Below are positions 17,698 through 26,952 of a DNA stretch of 64,000 nt, piece after piece (position 1 is the first letter of the stretch; each line of letters opens with the position of its first letter). A model generated the notes under the pieces. It saw only the letters and a program-made list of their open reading frames with translations, was not told the origin of the DNA and searched no databases. The position numbers and the translations under genes are program-made. Source of the stretch: Planococcus sp. MER TA 32b (GTDB lineage Bacteria; Bacillota; Bacilli; Bacillales_A; Planococcaceae); contig JAMCAN010000001.1 in NCBI GenBank assembly GCA_023715185.1, positions 744,001 through 808,000 of the forward strand, in the 5' to 3' direction.

Positions 17698-17711
17698 ATT
17701 TCCCGGGAAAT
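17698..17711. promoter_or_regulatory. Perfect palindrome TTTCCCGGGAAA, copy 1
   Basis: A 14-base perfect palindrome lies five bases after the amidohydrolase stop. The same sequence recurs at 43030-43043. Function unknown; an operator site is possible. Confidence 0.4.
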
Positions 17712-17783
17712 AAATGATGCAATTAATGCTTAGGACACTGACGCAAAGAATTTTAATCTGCTACAGTGGACAGAGCAGAAGGA

Positions 17784-17815
17784 AAAACCCTCTTGAAAAA
17801 AGAGGGTTTTATTAA
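17784..17815 (+). terminator. Rho-independent terminator after the epimerase operon
   Basis: AAAACCCTCT pairs perfectly with AGAGGGTTTT around a 7-base A-rich loop. Confidence 0.9.
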
Positions 17816-17946
17816 TTTCAACTGAAAAATGTTTGAATCTTTGATGATTTCCTTCTGCTGGATACCAGTACCCGGCGCAGGTTTTCTGGCCTGCCATTAA
17901 GGGTATAGAAAATAAGTTTGGTTCAACTTAGAGGAGGATTTTAACA

Positions 17947-19356
17947 ATGGATGCAATTTTAGACGCGTTGACGTGGATTGTTGACGAAGGAAATAACTTG
18001 TTATGGACATACATATTGATCGCCCTGTTATTGGGATTGGGCATCTATTTCTCAATCCGCACCAAATTCGTGCAGATTCGTCTTTTTGGCGAAATGTTCC
18101 GCGTCATCAGTGAAAAGAAAGATGGCGAAAAAGGGGTTTCGGCATTCCAGGCCTTCACGATTTCGACGGCATCACGCGTCGGCACAGGGAACATTACAGG
18201 GGTAGCCCTGGCGGTTGCCATTGGCGGACCGGGAGCGGTGTTCTGGATGTGGATGGTTGCGCTGATCGGTATGGCGACAGCATTCATCGAAAGTACCTTG
18301 GCGCAGGTTTATAAAGTGCGCGACGGCGAGCAGTTCCGCGGCGGACCGGCCTATTATATGGAGAAAGCGCTGGGCAACCGGAAACTCGGTATCATATTCG
18401 CGGTCCTGTTGACGCTGGCATTCGGGTTCATCTTCAACTCGGTGCAGTCCAACACGATCGCGCAATCGTTCGGTGATGTCTTCAATATTCCGGATTGGAC
18501 GGTCGGATTGGGATTGGTGCTGCTGGCGGCTGTCGTCATCTTCGGCGGCGTTAAACGGATTGCGCAAGTGACGCAAGTAGTCGTTCCGGTTATGGCGATC
18601 CTTTATCTTATTGTCGCTATCTTCATTGTCATCACGAATATTACAGAAATTCCAGCAGTCTTCATGCTGATCATCGAAAATGCATTTGGCCTTGAAGAAG
18701 CTGTCGGCGGCGGTATCGGTGCCGCCATCATGCAAGGCGTGCGCCGCGGTCTCTTCTCAAACGAAGCCGGTATGGGTTCTGTACCGAACGCTGCAGCATC
18801 CGCGAACGTATCGCACCCGGCTAAACAAGGGCTTGTCCAGAGCCTTGGCGTATTTTTCGATACGATCATCATCTGTTCGGCGACAGCTTTCATCATCATC
18901 CTTGCCGACCTGTATGGGACAAGCGAGCAGGAAGGGATTCTCCTTACACAGGCATCACTTGGTGTGCACGTGGGCGACTGGGCTCCTTACTTCCTGGCGA
19001 TTGCAATTCTCTTCTTTGCATTCAGCTCGATTATCGGGAACTATTATTACGGTGAAACGAATATCGAATTCATCAATGCGCACAGCGGCTGGCTTACAGC
19101 TTACCGTTTCGGCGTATTGGCAATGGTGATGTTCGGCGCATTGGCGCAAGTGAGCCTCGTGTGGAATATGGCCGATCTGTTCATGGGCCTCATGGCTGTT
19201 CTTAACTTAGTTGTTATAGCACTGTTAGGAAATACCGCTTTCAAAGTGCTCGATGATTACACAAAACAGCGAAAAGCAGGAAAGAATCCCGAATTTTACG
19301 CAAAAGATATTCCAGGATTGAAAAATACGGAATGTTGGGGAGAAGATCGGGATTAA
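17947..19356 (+). CDS. Sodium:alanine symporter (AGCS family)
   Basis: This 469-residue protein has about 11 membrane helices and family signatures GTGNITGVALAVAIGGPGAVFWMWM, split over the second helix pair, and GVRRGLFSNEAGMGSVPNA. AGCS carriers import alanine or glycine with Na+. It has an AGAGGAGG site and stands as a single gene between two terminators. With the nearby epimerase and amidohydrolase, it could take up alanine released from wall peptides; that link is inference. No glycine riboswitch was found upstream. Confidence 0.92.
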   Translation: MDAILDALTWIVDEGNNLLWTYILIALLLGLGIYFSIRTKFVQIRLFGEMFRVISEKKDGEKGVSAFQAFTISTASRVGTGNITGVALAVAIGGPGAVFWMWMVALIGMATAFIESTLAQVYKVRDGEQFRGGPAYYMEKALGNRKLGIIFAVLLTLAFGFIFNSVQSNTIAQSFGDVFNIPDWTVGLGLVLLAAVVIFGGVKRIAQVTQVVVPVMAILYLIVAIFIVITNITEIPAVFMLIIENAFGLEEAVGGGIGAAIMQGVRRGLFSNEAGMGSVPNAAASANVSHPAKQGLVQSLGVFFDTIIICSATAFIIILADLYGTSEQEGILLTQASLGVHVGDWAPYFLAIAILFFAFSSIIGNYYYGETNIEFINAHSGWLTAYRFGVLAMVMFGALAQVSLVWNMADLFMGLMAVLNLVVIALLGNTAFKVLDDYTKQRKAGKNPEFYAKDIPGLKNTECWGEDRD

Positions 19357-19374
19357 TTATAATGATATATAGAG

Positions 19375-19409
19375 AAAGCCCTTCAGATCAACGTCTGAAG
19401 GGCTTTTTT
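19375..19409 (+). terminator. Rho-independent terminator of the alanine symporter
   Basis: A perfect 13-bp stem AAAGCCCTTCAGA / TCTGAAGGGCTTT with a 6-base loop and a T run. Confidence 0.95.
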
Positions 19410-19648
19410 ACTGCAATAAAACCGGGGTTTATTTAAGTTGAATTGACTTCGAAACGTTAATAAATACCCTTCTCTTCCAATAATAAACATAGTAATAGCA
19501 CTTGTTACATAACTGTAATACAACTGTAACCTACTTATGATGTTTATTCTGTTAATATCTAAATATGCCAAAAAGGTATTTTAAAAAAAGAAATTCGATT
19601 CGGTGTCTGATCAGCATCCAGAATCCACTAACTTATAGAGGTGACGAT

Positions 19649-20701
19649 TTGAAGAAACGTATAATGCTAATGATGATTGCTGTACTATTAATTTCAGCAG
19701 CACCAATGATGACTAGTGAAGCCGACGCAGCCAGTGGAGCAACACCAGACCAAATTGCAGAATATGCTCTTAAATTTAAAGGCGTTCCATACAAGTTCGG
19801 AGGAACGACACCTTCAGGATTCGATTGCTCAGGATATATCAGATACGTATATGGACATTTTGGCATCAGCTTGCCAAGAACATCAGCAGAACAATTTAAC
19901 GTAGGCACAGCAGTTTCCAAGAGTAACCTTAAAAAAGGCGATTTAGTATTTTTCGCGAATACATATAAGCCGGGAATCTCACACACAGGAATCTACTTAG
20001 GAAATGGCAATGTCATTTCAGCTGAAAGCGGCGGAATTGAAATCTCGAATATTAACACTAACCCATATTGGGCTCCTAAATATGCAGGCGCTAAGCGTTT
20101 GTCAAGCGTCAAAGAAGCAGTAAAACCAGTTTCAAAACCGAAGCCGGCTCCAAAGCCAGCACCAAAACCTGATCTTCCAAAAGGCCAGTACTACGATGTT
20201 TCTAAATCATTCTGGGCTTATAACCCAATCACTGAATTGAGCATGAAAAACATCATCACAGGTTACGACCACAGCGAATTCAGACCGCAAAACTCTGTAA
20301 CAAGAGCGGAAGCGGCGACAATGATCGCTAAATCACTTGGAATCGCGCCAGTTTCAGGAACATCATTCAACGATGTATCTTCTAAACACTGGGCATCAGG
20401 CTACATCAACGCAATTCATAAAAAAGGCATCATCGAAGGAATCGGAAACGGCAAATATGCGCCGGATGCTAAAATCACTCGTGCTCAAATCAGCACTTTG
20501 CTGACTAAAGCTTATGCAATGAAAGCTTCAAACTCTTCAGTGTCATTCAATGACATCAAAGGCCACTGGGCTGAATCTTCTATCCTTAAAGTTGCATCAA
20601 GCAACTTGGCTAAGGGCTATAAAGACGGCTCATTCAGACCAGATGACACTGCAACAAGAGCGGAATTCGCTCAATTCATCTACAACTCAATCAACCAATA
20701 A
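19649..20701 (+). CDS. SLH-anchored NlpC/P60 cell-wall hydrolase
   Basis: Translation most likely starts at TTG 19649, eight bases after AGAGGTG, giving about 350 residues that open with a signal peptide ending near SEADA-AS. An NlpC/P60 domain follows: catalytic Cys in GFDCSGYIR, His in SHTGIYLG. Next comes a KPAPKPAPKP linker, then three SLH repeats with RAEAATMIAKSLG, TRAQISTLLTKAY and TRAEFAQFIYNS. NlpC/P60 enzymes cut gamma-D-Glu-diaminopimelate or similar stem-peptide bonds; the SLH triad binds pyruvylated wall polymer. It is the first of four adjacent SLH wall enzymes. Confidence 0.93.
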   Translation: MKKRIMLMMIAVLLISAAPMMTSEADAASGATPDQIAEYALKFKGVPYKFGGTTPSGFDCSGYIRYVYGHFGISLPRTSAEQFNVGTAVSKSNLKKGDLVFFANTYKPGISHTGIYLGNGNVISAESGGIEISNINTNPYWAPKYAGAKRLSSVKEAVKPVSKPKPAPKPAPKPDLPKGQYYDVSKSFWAYNPITELSMKNIITGYDHSEFRPQNSVTRAEAATMIAKSLGIAPVSGTSFNDVSSKHWASGYINAIHKKGIIEGIGNGKYAPDAKITRAQISTLLTKAYAMKASNSSVSFNDIKGHWAESSILKVASSNLAKGYKDGSFRPDDTATRAEFAQFIYNSINQ

Positions 20702-20708
20702 ATTATTG

Positions 20709-20742
20709 AACCGCTTGTCCCGGATGGGGCGGGCGGTTTTTG
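20709..20742 (+). terminator. Terminator of the NlpC/P60 gene
   Basis: AACCGCTTGTCCC pairs along its whole length with GGGGCGGGCGGTT (three G-U pairs) around GGAT, followed by five T. Confidence 0.88.
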
Positions 20743-20780
20743 TGTTTTTGGGGGTTTTTTGAGTGGGTTTGTGGGTGATG

Positions 20781-21122
20781 CTGACGTATAGCTGTGATTT
20801 AGTGTCGTATAGATTCTATTTGGTGACGTATAGCGAAGATATGCTGACGTATAGCGCATTCTACTTAACGTGTCGACTTTTCCTCCAGCTCTCATCAAAA
20901 GAAAAGGGCATTTGTATGGAAAGCAGTCCGCTAGCAACGGACTGCCCAGTGGGCGGCGGTCGCCGCCCGAACTTGGCCGACAGTGGGTTGGCTCGCTGGG
21001 GTGGAGGTATGATGACGTATAAGGCATAAATAATGTCGTATAACATATATTTAGTGTCGTATAAATTCTGTTTCTTGTCGTATAGCGACGGTTTGCTGTC
21101 ATATAACCAGATTTGCTTAACA
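20781..21122 (+). repeat. Composite 21-bp-array element, type A, copy 4
   Basis: Array one (20781-20864) has four exact 21-base units ending at TTAACG; unit two carries CGTATAGATTCTATTT. Array two (21012-21116) has five units, more diverged (CGTATAAGG, CGTATAACA), ending at TTAACA. The scaffold between holds GCAGTCCGC, GGACTGCCCAGTGGGCGGC, CGCCGCCCGAACTTGG and GTGGGTTGG. It lies between the convergent NlpC/P60 and subtilase genes. Long open frames cross it only because 21 is a multiple of three. Confidence 0.93.
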
Positions 21123-21180
21123 CACGCCCCGCACATCGCTCCAAGCATCGCCGCACAACCCACACTCAACCCACAAACAA

Positions 21181-21211
21181 AGAGAGCCGCACAACCGCGC
21201 GGCTCTCTTTG
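21181..21211. terminator. Terminator at a convergent gene end
   Basis: AGAGAGCCGC pairs perfectly with GCGGCTCTCT, with T-rich flanks on both strands. It serves the minus-strand subtilase gene. Confidence 0.88.
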
Positions 21212-21218
21212 TTATGTT

Positions 21219-22898
21219 TTATTTCAATTGCAAGGACTTGCTTAGGATTTCGGCGTTTTCAGCCCGCGTGATGGAAGCTTCGGGGCGGAAAGTGTTGTCG
21301 GACTTGTAGCCTTGGACGATGTTGTTTTCGTATGCGGCTTGGATGGCTTCGGCGTAATATTTGGACGGGTCGACATCATCGAATGTGTTGCCGCCTGAAG
21401 ATTTCAGCTCGAATACACGTTTTATGATGATGGCCATGTCGCCGCGTTCAATCGGTGCATCTGGTTTGAAGCTGGTTGCTGTTATGCCTTTGATGTAGCC
21501 GAGTTCGTAGGCTTTATTGATGTAGCCGGCGGCATATGAATCTTTTTTTACATCTTTGAAATAGTGCTTCGTGGCATTTGTTTTCAATCCAAGTGCACGG
21601 CCGATCATAGTCATGGCCTCGGCGCGCGTGATTGTTGCTTCAGGTCGGTATGTGCCGTCCGGGAAGCCGGTGACGACGCCTTGGTCAAAGATGTATTGGA
21701 TTGAATCAGTGTACCAGTAATTTGTGCGGAGATCGGGGAACAACGCAACTTTCGATTGCAGGGACTGCACAAGTCCGTTTCCGTACAGGTTATCTTTGCC
21801 TTTAGGTCCCAAATCGACTACAGCGCGTTTGACTGTCGCGCGCAGCTGGGTGTTCGACAGGTGCGGATAAGCTTCTTTATATTGGGCGAATACCGCGGAG
21901 ACGAAAGGAGTCGAAACGGAAGTTCCTTCGCTGGCTTTATAATCATCGTGTCCAGTGGTCCTGATGTCAGAGAAGGTGCTGTAAATGTCTTCACCTGGAG
22001 CCACCAATTCCACCGAAGGACCGCGGTATGAGAAACCGGAAAGTTTATTGTTTCCGTCAGTGGATCCGACTGCGATAACTGATTTATAGCGCGCGGGATA
22101 TAAAACGTCGCCGTCGCCTTGGATATAATTGCCGCGTGTATCGACTGTTTCGATATTGCCGGCTGCTGCAACGACGATGATGCCTAAGTCATTGGCTTTT
22201 TTAAGTATTGCTTCTAATTCAGGAATATAATAACCGGTTGTCAGACTCAGGTTGATGATGTCCATCTTCTGGTCGATGGCCCATTGGATGCCGTCGAGGA
22301 CATCTTCGAGTGTCCCCGCTCCTGTACTGGCAAGCACTTTGACTGAATAGATTTCAGCATCAGGGGCTGCGCCCACAACGCCGATTGAATTATTCTTCGC
22401 AGCGATGACACCGGCTACGTGCGTGCCATGTCCGGCGCCATCAGTGAAGGCTGATGAACCATCAATCATGGATTCGCCGCCTGCCACAGTCAGGTCAGGA
22501 TGTTTGGAATTGATGCCGGAATCGATTACGGCAATCTTTACGCCTTTACCTGTATAGCCAAGTTTTAACGCGCTTGGCGCTTTGATTTGGTGATAGCCCC
22601 ATGACGGCTGCTGGGCAGCTGCGGTGAAAATCGGCTCGTCTGGAAGGGGCTTTACCGATACTTCTGTATCGGCTTTCATTACGTTAGTTGAAGGAATGGT
22701 TGCAATGACAGATGATATGGCATCCAGTTCGCTGTGTATTTCAGCGCCCATGCCTTCAAGGGCCTGGTAATCGATGCTGTCTTCAAATGTGATGATCACT
22801 TTTTCAAGATCATTGTCGGAAGTTGCTGCAAGTGTTGGTGTAATGCCGATGGAAGTTAGCAATACCAATAAAACAAAAGTGATCATTATTTTCTTCAA
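21219..22898 (-). CDS. SLH-anchored subtilisin-family (S8) protease
   Basis: This 559-residue secreted protease starts at TTG 22898, eight bases after AGGAGG. A signal peptide ends near TLAAT and an inhibitor-like propeptide reaches about residue 95. In the S8 domain the triad is Asp126 (VIDSGIN), His157 (GAGHGTHVAG) and Ser327 (EGTSVSTPF); the oxyanion Asn is in AAAGN. From about 385 three SLH repeats carry ITRAEAMTMIG, IERGDMAIII and ITRAENAEIL. It is convergent with the NlpC gene and downstream of the amidase gene on the same strand, separated by a terminator. Probably a surface protease acting on wall proteins or peptides. Confidence 0.94.
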   Translation of the reverse strand: MKKIMITFVLLVLLTSIGITPTLAATSDNDLEKVIITFEDSIDYQALEGMGAEIHSELDAISSVIATIPSTNVMKADTEVSVKPLPDEPIFTAAAQQPSWGYHQIKAPSALKLGYTGKGVKIAVIDSGINSKHPDLTVAGGESMIDGSSAFTDGAGHGTHVAGVIAAKNNSIGVVGAAPDAEIYSVKVLASTGAGTLEDVLDGIQWAIDQKMDIINLSLTTGYYIPELEAILKKANDLGIIVVAAAGNIETVDTRGNYIQGDGDVLYPARYKSVIAVGSTDGNNKLSGFSYRGPSVELVAPGEDIYSTFSDIRTTGHDDYKASEGTSVSTPFVSAVFAQYKEAYPHLSNTQLRATVKRAVVDLGPKGKDNLYGNGLVQSLQSKVALFPDLRTNYWYTDSIQYIFDQGVVTGFPDGTYRPEATITRAEAMTMIGRALGLKTNATKHYFKDVKKDSYAAGYINKAYELGYIKGITATSFKPDAPIERGDMAIIIKRVFELKSSGGNTFDDVDPSKYYAEAIQAAYENNIVQGYKSDNTFRPEASITRAENAEILSKSLQLK

Positions 22899-22948
22899 TT
22901 AATTTCCTCCTAAACATTGTTTGTAAGTACAGTATATAATAATTCCCA

Positions 22949-22978
22949 AAAAAAACGGACTTTAAAAGTCCGTTTTTT
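22949..22978 (-). terminator. Terminator of the SLH amidase gene
   Basis: AAACGGACTTT pairs with AAAGTCCGTTT, with T runs on both strands. Confidence 0.88.
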
Positions 22979-23025
22979 GAAAAAATAATATTTTTTTATC
23001 CTTTTTCAATGGAAGAAGATCTCTT

Positions 23026-24405
23026 TTATCTTTCTTTCCAGTCGTAATAGTCTTCAATTCCTTCAGCGATTGCTGAAGCTGCACGTTCTTTATAAGTGGA
23101 TGATGCCAATTTAGAGGCATCACTTGAGTTTGTAAGGAATCCAAGTTCCACAAGAGCGGCTGGAAGCGGGTTGGATGCAAGAACACGGTAACCGTATTCT
23201 TTTACGCCTCTGTTATTGTGGTTCATCGCTTTATACAAACGGTTTTGGATGAAAGTGGCAAGCTGTTTGCTGTCGTTTGCAACAGATGCCGAGTAGAACG
23301 TTTCAGAACCGCTTACCCCTGGTGAAGCAGCGTTGGCATGGATGCTGACGAAAGCATCTGCGCCGTTCTTGATGCCGTATGCAGCGCGGTAATCAAGAGA
23401 ATAGAATACGTCGGTTTTACGGATCATCAATACTTTGATTCCTTTAGCTTTCAGCATTCTTTCAACACGAAGGGAAACATCAAGGTTAACATCTTTTTCT
23501 TTAAGCCCATTTGCCACCGCTCCTGGATCATCTCCGCCGTGGCCGGCATCGATTACCATGACGCGTGATGGTTTAGTTGTAGCTTTTGCAAGATAAGAAA
23601 GGCTGAAATAGCCTGTCAGGCTGCCGGATTTGCCGTAAGCCCAGTTGCCGCTGTAGCCGTATACTTGCACTTCTTTGTTTTTATGGATCTGTCCGACTAC
23701 TTTATAGCCTGTAGACGGGCCCGAACGGACATTCAAGTTGTCAGTAGTGGAATATAATTTGTCGATAGTGGCATTTTGGAAAGCGACTTTGAATTTCGGC
23801 TCCAAAGCGCGGGCCAGGAAGATAGCGAATTCTTCTCTGATCAAATCTTTATCAGGTGAATATTTTCCGCCGCCTGTCCCGTTGGAAATGCCGGCAGTCG
23901 CGATTCTATTCACGGCTGTATATAAGCTTTTGCTGTTTGAATCTTGTTTGATGTCTGTAAAGAACACAGTGCTTGTTTTCGACAAACTGAATGCGCGGCT
24001 TAACAGGAATGCCATTTCTCCGCGTGTCATTGTGTGCTTCGGTCTGAAACTTCCGTCGGGATAACCGGTGATAATCCCTTTATCGACTGCTGATTGTATG
24101 TAGCCTGAGCTGTAGCTTGTCGCGCTCACATCGGAAAACTTGGTTTTTCTCTCTTTGCCATTCAATCCAAGTGCGCGGCCGATCAATGTAGCCGCCTGTT
24201 CGCGTGTCACTGCACGGTCAGGTCCGAATTTAGTGTCGGAAATCCCTTTGATATACCCCTTATTATAGAGGTAATCGACTTCCTCATCGCTTGAAGATAC
24301 ATCCTTGAATGGTGTTGCGGCGGATGTGGGGCTGAGCCCTATACTGGAAATCACCAAAACAGCAGCGACTAGAAATAACATAACCTTGCTAAAAAAACTA
24401 TTCAT
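23026..24405 (-). CDS. SLH-anchored N-acetylmuramoyl-L-alanine amidase
   Basis: This 459-residue protein has a signal peptide ending near TSAAT, three SLH repeats (about 32-205; VTREQAATLIG, MTRGEMAFLLS, LIREEFAIFLA), a bacterial SH3 domain (about 213-275; LNVRSGPSTGYKVVG) and a zinc Amidase_3 domain (281-459). Metal ligands are His289 (DAGHGG), Glu303 and His356 (SIHANA); the catalytic Glu420 is in LVELGFL. It cuts the bond between muramic acid and L-alanine. A possible four-codon leader (MKQK) overlaps its start. The third SLH repeat has LIRE in place of TRAE. Confidence 0.95.
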   Translation of the reverse strand: MNSFFSKVMLFLVAAVLVISSIGLSPTSAATPFKDVSSSDEEVDYLYNKGYIKGISDTKFGPDRAVTREQAATLIGRALGLNGKERKTKFSDVSATSYSSGYIQSAVDKGIITGYPDGSFRPKHTMTRGEMAFLLSRAFSLSKTSTVFFTDIKQDSNSKSLYTAVNRIATAGISNGTGGGKYSPDKDLIREEFAIFLARALEPKFKVAFQNATIDKLYSTTDNLNVRSGPSTGYKVVGQIHKNKEVQVYGYSGNWAYGKSGSLTGYFSLSYLAKATTKPSRVMVIDAGHGGDDPGAVANGLKEKDVNLDVSLRVERMLKAKGIKVLMIRKTDVFYSLDYRAAYGIKNGADAFVSIHANAASPGVSGSETFYSASVANDSKQLATFIQNRLYKAMNHNNRGVKEYGYRVLASNPLPAALVELGFLTNSSDASKLASSTYKERAASAIAEGIEDYYDWKER

Positions 24406-24416
24406 TTTTGTTTCAT
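24402..24416 (-). other. Possible four-codon leader ORF before the amidase gene
   Basis: The GGAAGGGG site sits about 14 bases from the amidase ATG, too far for good initiation, but close to an upstream ATG at 24416. That frame reads MKQK and its TGA overlaps the amidase ATG. Translational coupling through this minimal frame is possible. It may also be chance. Confidence 0.35.
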
Positions 24417-24861
24417 TTTCCCCTTCCGGTTCTTTAATTTTTTTCTGTCTCTGATGATATTAGCACGTTTTTATGCTATTTTATGTATTTTTTTATAAAA
24501 TAAGCAACAAGTCTGGTTTAAAAGTCAATTATCAAAAAGCCATTCTGGGAACTAAGACTATTTTATCACTATTTTATGGAATTCTATATATTTTTTTAAA
24601 TTGAAATATTCTCCTTCTATATAAAAGAAAAAATTTTTATTTCTAATAAAAAAGTCGTTGGTTTATCATCTTTTAATGACTTTTAGATGTTATACTCATT
24701 TTTAGGCGTTGGTCATATCTATATGAATAATTGGTTAAATTTAGATATATAGGTGTATAGTTTGCCGCAGAAAAATGATATAAAGTGTTAAGAGACTATT
24801 AAGGAAACCATCAACGTGCCGATAATCAGTCTATAAAGAAAAAAGGGGGATTCATCAGAGA
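24417..24861. other. AT-rich divergent intergenic region
   Basis: About 445 bases without a gene lie between the divergent amidase and glucosaminidase genes. The region is strongly AT-rich with T/A runs, as expected for promoters and long leaders of two wall-hydrolase genes. No convincing -35/-10 pair, riboswitch or terminator was identified, and no repeat family of this window is present. Confidence 0.6.
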
Positions 24862-26838
24862 ATGAAGAAAACTATAGTATTTTTAATCGCAGCGCTTCTG
24901 GTCCTTTCGTCGCTCACTCCGCTGCAAGCGAGTGCTGCGGATGATTTAACGGGTTATTTATACGAGGACGAAATGCGTGAGCTGATCGAACTTGGCGTGT
25001 TGAACGGCTATCCCGATGGTACATACCAGCCGAAACGCGCAGTAACACGCGCGGAATTCGCTAAAATGGTCGTAAAATCTTTCGAATTGGAGTCGGAAGT
25101 GCAAAGCGCTGAATTTACAAGCGCGGCTGTAGCTGATTTGACATTTACAGACGTACCTGCAGATAAGTGGTTTGCTGCTCCTATCCTGGATGCTGTAAAA
25201 GCCGGTATTGTAAATGGTTATCCGAATAACACTTTTAAACCGGATAATCTGATTACCCGCCAGCAAATGGCGAGTATGGTATCGCGTGCCATGAAGGCCA
25301 AGGGAATCGTTACGGACCTGAAAGATGTTCCGCAGCTTGCATTCAAAGATACAGCCTCAATCCATAACGACCACAAAGAGGATGTCAGAATCCTGACGCA
25401 TCTGGAAATCATCAAAGGGAAGGAAAGCAATACCTTTGATCCTAAAGGAGAATCTGAACGTTGGATGGTGGCATTGCTTATGCTGAGAAGCCGTGATATC
25501 GTATTCCCGCCAAAGTCGATGGAATTTCAGGCTTCAACGATTAAAAACGGAGCAACAACAGTAGTAAAAGAGTTTGAAACTTTTGATGCAGCCAAAAAGT
25601 TTGTTGCTGCAAGCTCGACAGCCCAAGTGGTTGAACGCAGCAGCCAAATCGTCTGGATGAAAGGCGAAGGCTTGGCTGTAGCCAATAAATTCACAGAAGT
25701 TTTCCCTTCGGAAAGCTTGAAAACGGACTGGAATACAAAATACCGTCCGTACGTGACAGCAAACGCTGAAATGAAATACCTCGGCGCGACTGATAAGCAC
25801 GTGAAAGTGGAATTGGCTGGTAAAGTGGGCTATGTGCCGGCGAATACCGTAAATCTGATTCCGAAGCAATTGCTGACAGGACAGTCTTATTACCAGACAA
25901 CGACTAACGGCGAATTGATTCATTATATTTACAACCACAATACAAAAGCATATGCGACTGCCGGAGTCATCGGCGTTGCACCGGAAGCTTTCAAGGCCGG
26001 CGCGAAGTATTACAGCTGGGATGGGGCGAATTTCACGGATGCCGCTGGCAAGAAAGTGACCGAATCCCATCAGTACTTCAACAAATTGCAACTTGCGACA
26101 AAAACAAACTACACAGCTGAAGAGCTGGATCGCTACCTTGAAGAAGCTTTCCCTTATTACAATAAAAAAGTGCACGGCAAAGTGTGGACTGAAAGCCCGC
26201 TGGTCGGAACAGGGGAATTCTTCAAAGCAGTTGAAAAAGAATACAAAGTGAATGCTTTCTATTTAATGGCGCATGCATTGCATGAAAGCCAATGGGGCAC
26301 AAGCCTGATCGCACAGGACAAAAACAATTTATTCGGTTTGAATGCCGTTGATGGTGACGCATATAATGGAGCGAAAAAATACGCTGATTATAAAGAGTCC
26401 ATCGTCCACGCTGCCCAGCATGTAAATGGCAGCTACCAGAAAGTGACGGGCACAAACTACAATGGTTCTTTCCTGGGCAATAAAGGAATGGGCATGAACG
26501 TCCGTTATGCATCTGACCATTTATGGGGAGAGAAAATTGCGGGGCATATGTACAGAGCCGATAAATTCCTCGGGAAAAAAGATCTGTATGCATATAAACT
26601 TGGGATCACGAACACTCCTGGTTTGAACTTCCGCAACGCAGCAGGGGCAACTGGAAATGATACAGTACTTTACAAATTACAGCTGGAAGGAATTCCGGTT
26701 GTCATCCTCGGTGAATCGACTGTTTCAGGTGCCAAGTGGTACAAAGTAATCTCTGAGGACAAAGCTTATAACGAAGCATTCGCTTATGGCTCCGGTTCAC
26801 TCGGTACGTACATCAAACTGTTGCCATTGGCAAAATAA
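24862..26838 (+). CDS. SLH-anchored endo-beta-N-acetylglucosaminidase
   Basis: This 658-residue protein has a signal peptide ending near ASAAD and two clear SLH repeats (VTRAEFAKMVV, ITRQQMASMVS). A third, weaker one has ESERW where TRAE is expected. A middle region has SH3-like segments. A glucosaminidase domain spans about 450-570: FYLMAHALHESQWGTS with the catalytic Glu, then NNLFGLNAVDGDAY and YADYKESIVHAAQHV. A C-terminal SH3-like segment (GLNFRNAAGATG) follows. It hydrolyses glycan strands of peptidoglycan, likely during growth or turnover. It is divergent from the amidase gene and has its own terminator. Confidence 0.93.
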   Translation: MKKTIVFLIAALLVLSSLTPLQASAADDLTGYLYEDEMRELIELGVLNGYPDGTYQPKRAVTRAEFAKMVVKSFELESEVQSAEFTSAAVADLTFTDVPADKWFAAPILDAVKAGIVNGYPNNTFKPDNLITRQQMASMVSRAMKAKGIVTDLKDVPQLAFKDTASIHNDHKEDVRILTHLEIIKGKESNTFDPKGESERWMVALLMLRSRDIVFPPKSMEFQASTIKNGATTVVKEFETFDAAKKFVAASSTAQVVERSSQIVWMKGEGLAVANKFTEVFPSESLKTDWNTKYRPYVTANAEMKYLGATDKHVKVELAGKVGYVPANTVNLIPKQLLTGQSYYQTTTNGELIHYIYNHNTKAYATAGVIGVAPEAFKAGAKYYSWDGANFTDAAGKKVTESHQYFNKLQLATKTNYTAEELDRYLEEAFPYYNKKVHGKVWTESPLVGTGEFFKAVEKEYKVNAFYLMAHALHESQWGTSLIAQDKNNLFGLNAVDGDAYNGAKKYADYKESIVHAAQHVNGSYQKVTGTNYNGSFLGNKGMGMNVRYASDHLWGEKIAGHMYRADKFLGKKDLYAYKLGITNTPGLNFRNAAGATGNDTVLYKLQLEGIPVVILGESTVSGAKWYKVISEDKAYNEAFAYGSGSLGTYIKLLPLAK

Positions 26839-26856
26839 CCAACTGAATACGCAGGC

Positions 26857-26907
26857 AGGGTGCTGTTTAAGGGTCTTTTCTCCTTAACACAGCATCCTTT
26901 TTTTGTG
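26857..26907 (+). terminator. Long-stem terminator of the glucosaminidase gene
   Basis: GGTGCTGTTTAAGG pairs with CCTTAACACAGCATCC around about 12 bases, followed by seven T. Confidence 0.85.
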
Positions 26908-26952
26908 TTATATTATGATGAGATATTTTGCCTCATTATAAGGAGAATACAT

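Noticed and set aside
17811-17946. Glycine riboswitch before the AGCS symporter gene
   Set aside because: The leader is short and lacks the paired conserved cores expected of a glycine aptamer.
18172-18735. 187-codon frame antisense to the alanine symporter
   Set aside because: Shadow frame rich in Asp/His/Arg from the reversed codons of membrane helices.
20680-21165. 161-codon minus-strand frame with repeated YTT/YDT words over the type A element
   Set aside because: The array period is a multiple of three, which keeps frames open by chance; similar frames appear in all array copies and in several phases.
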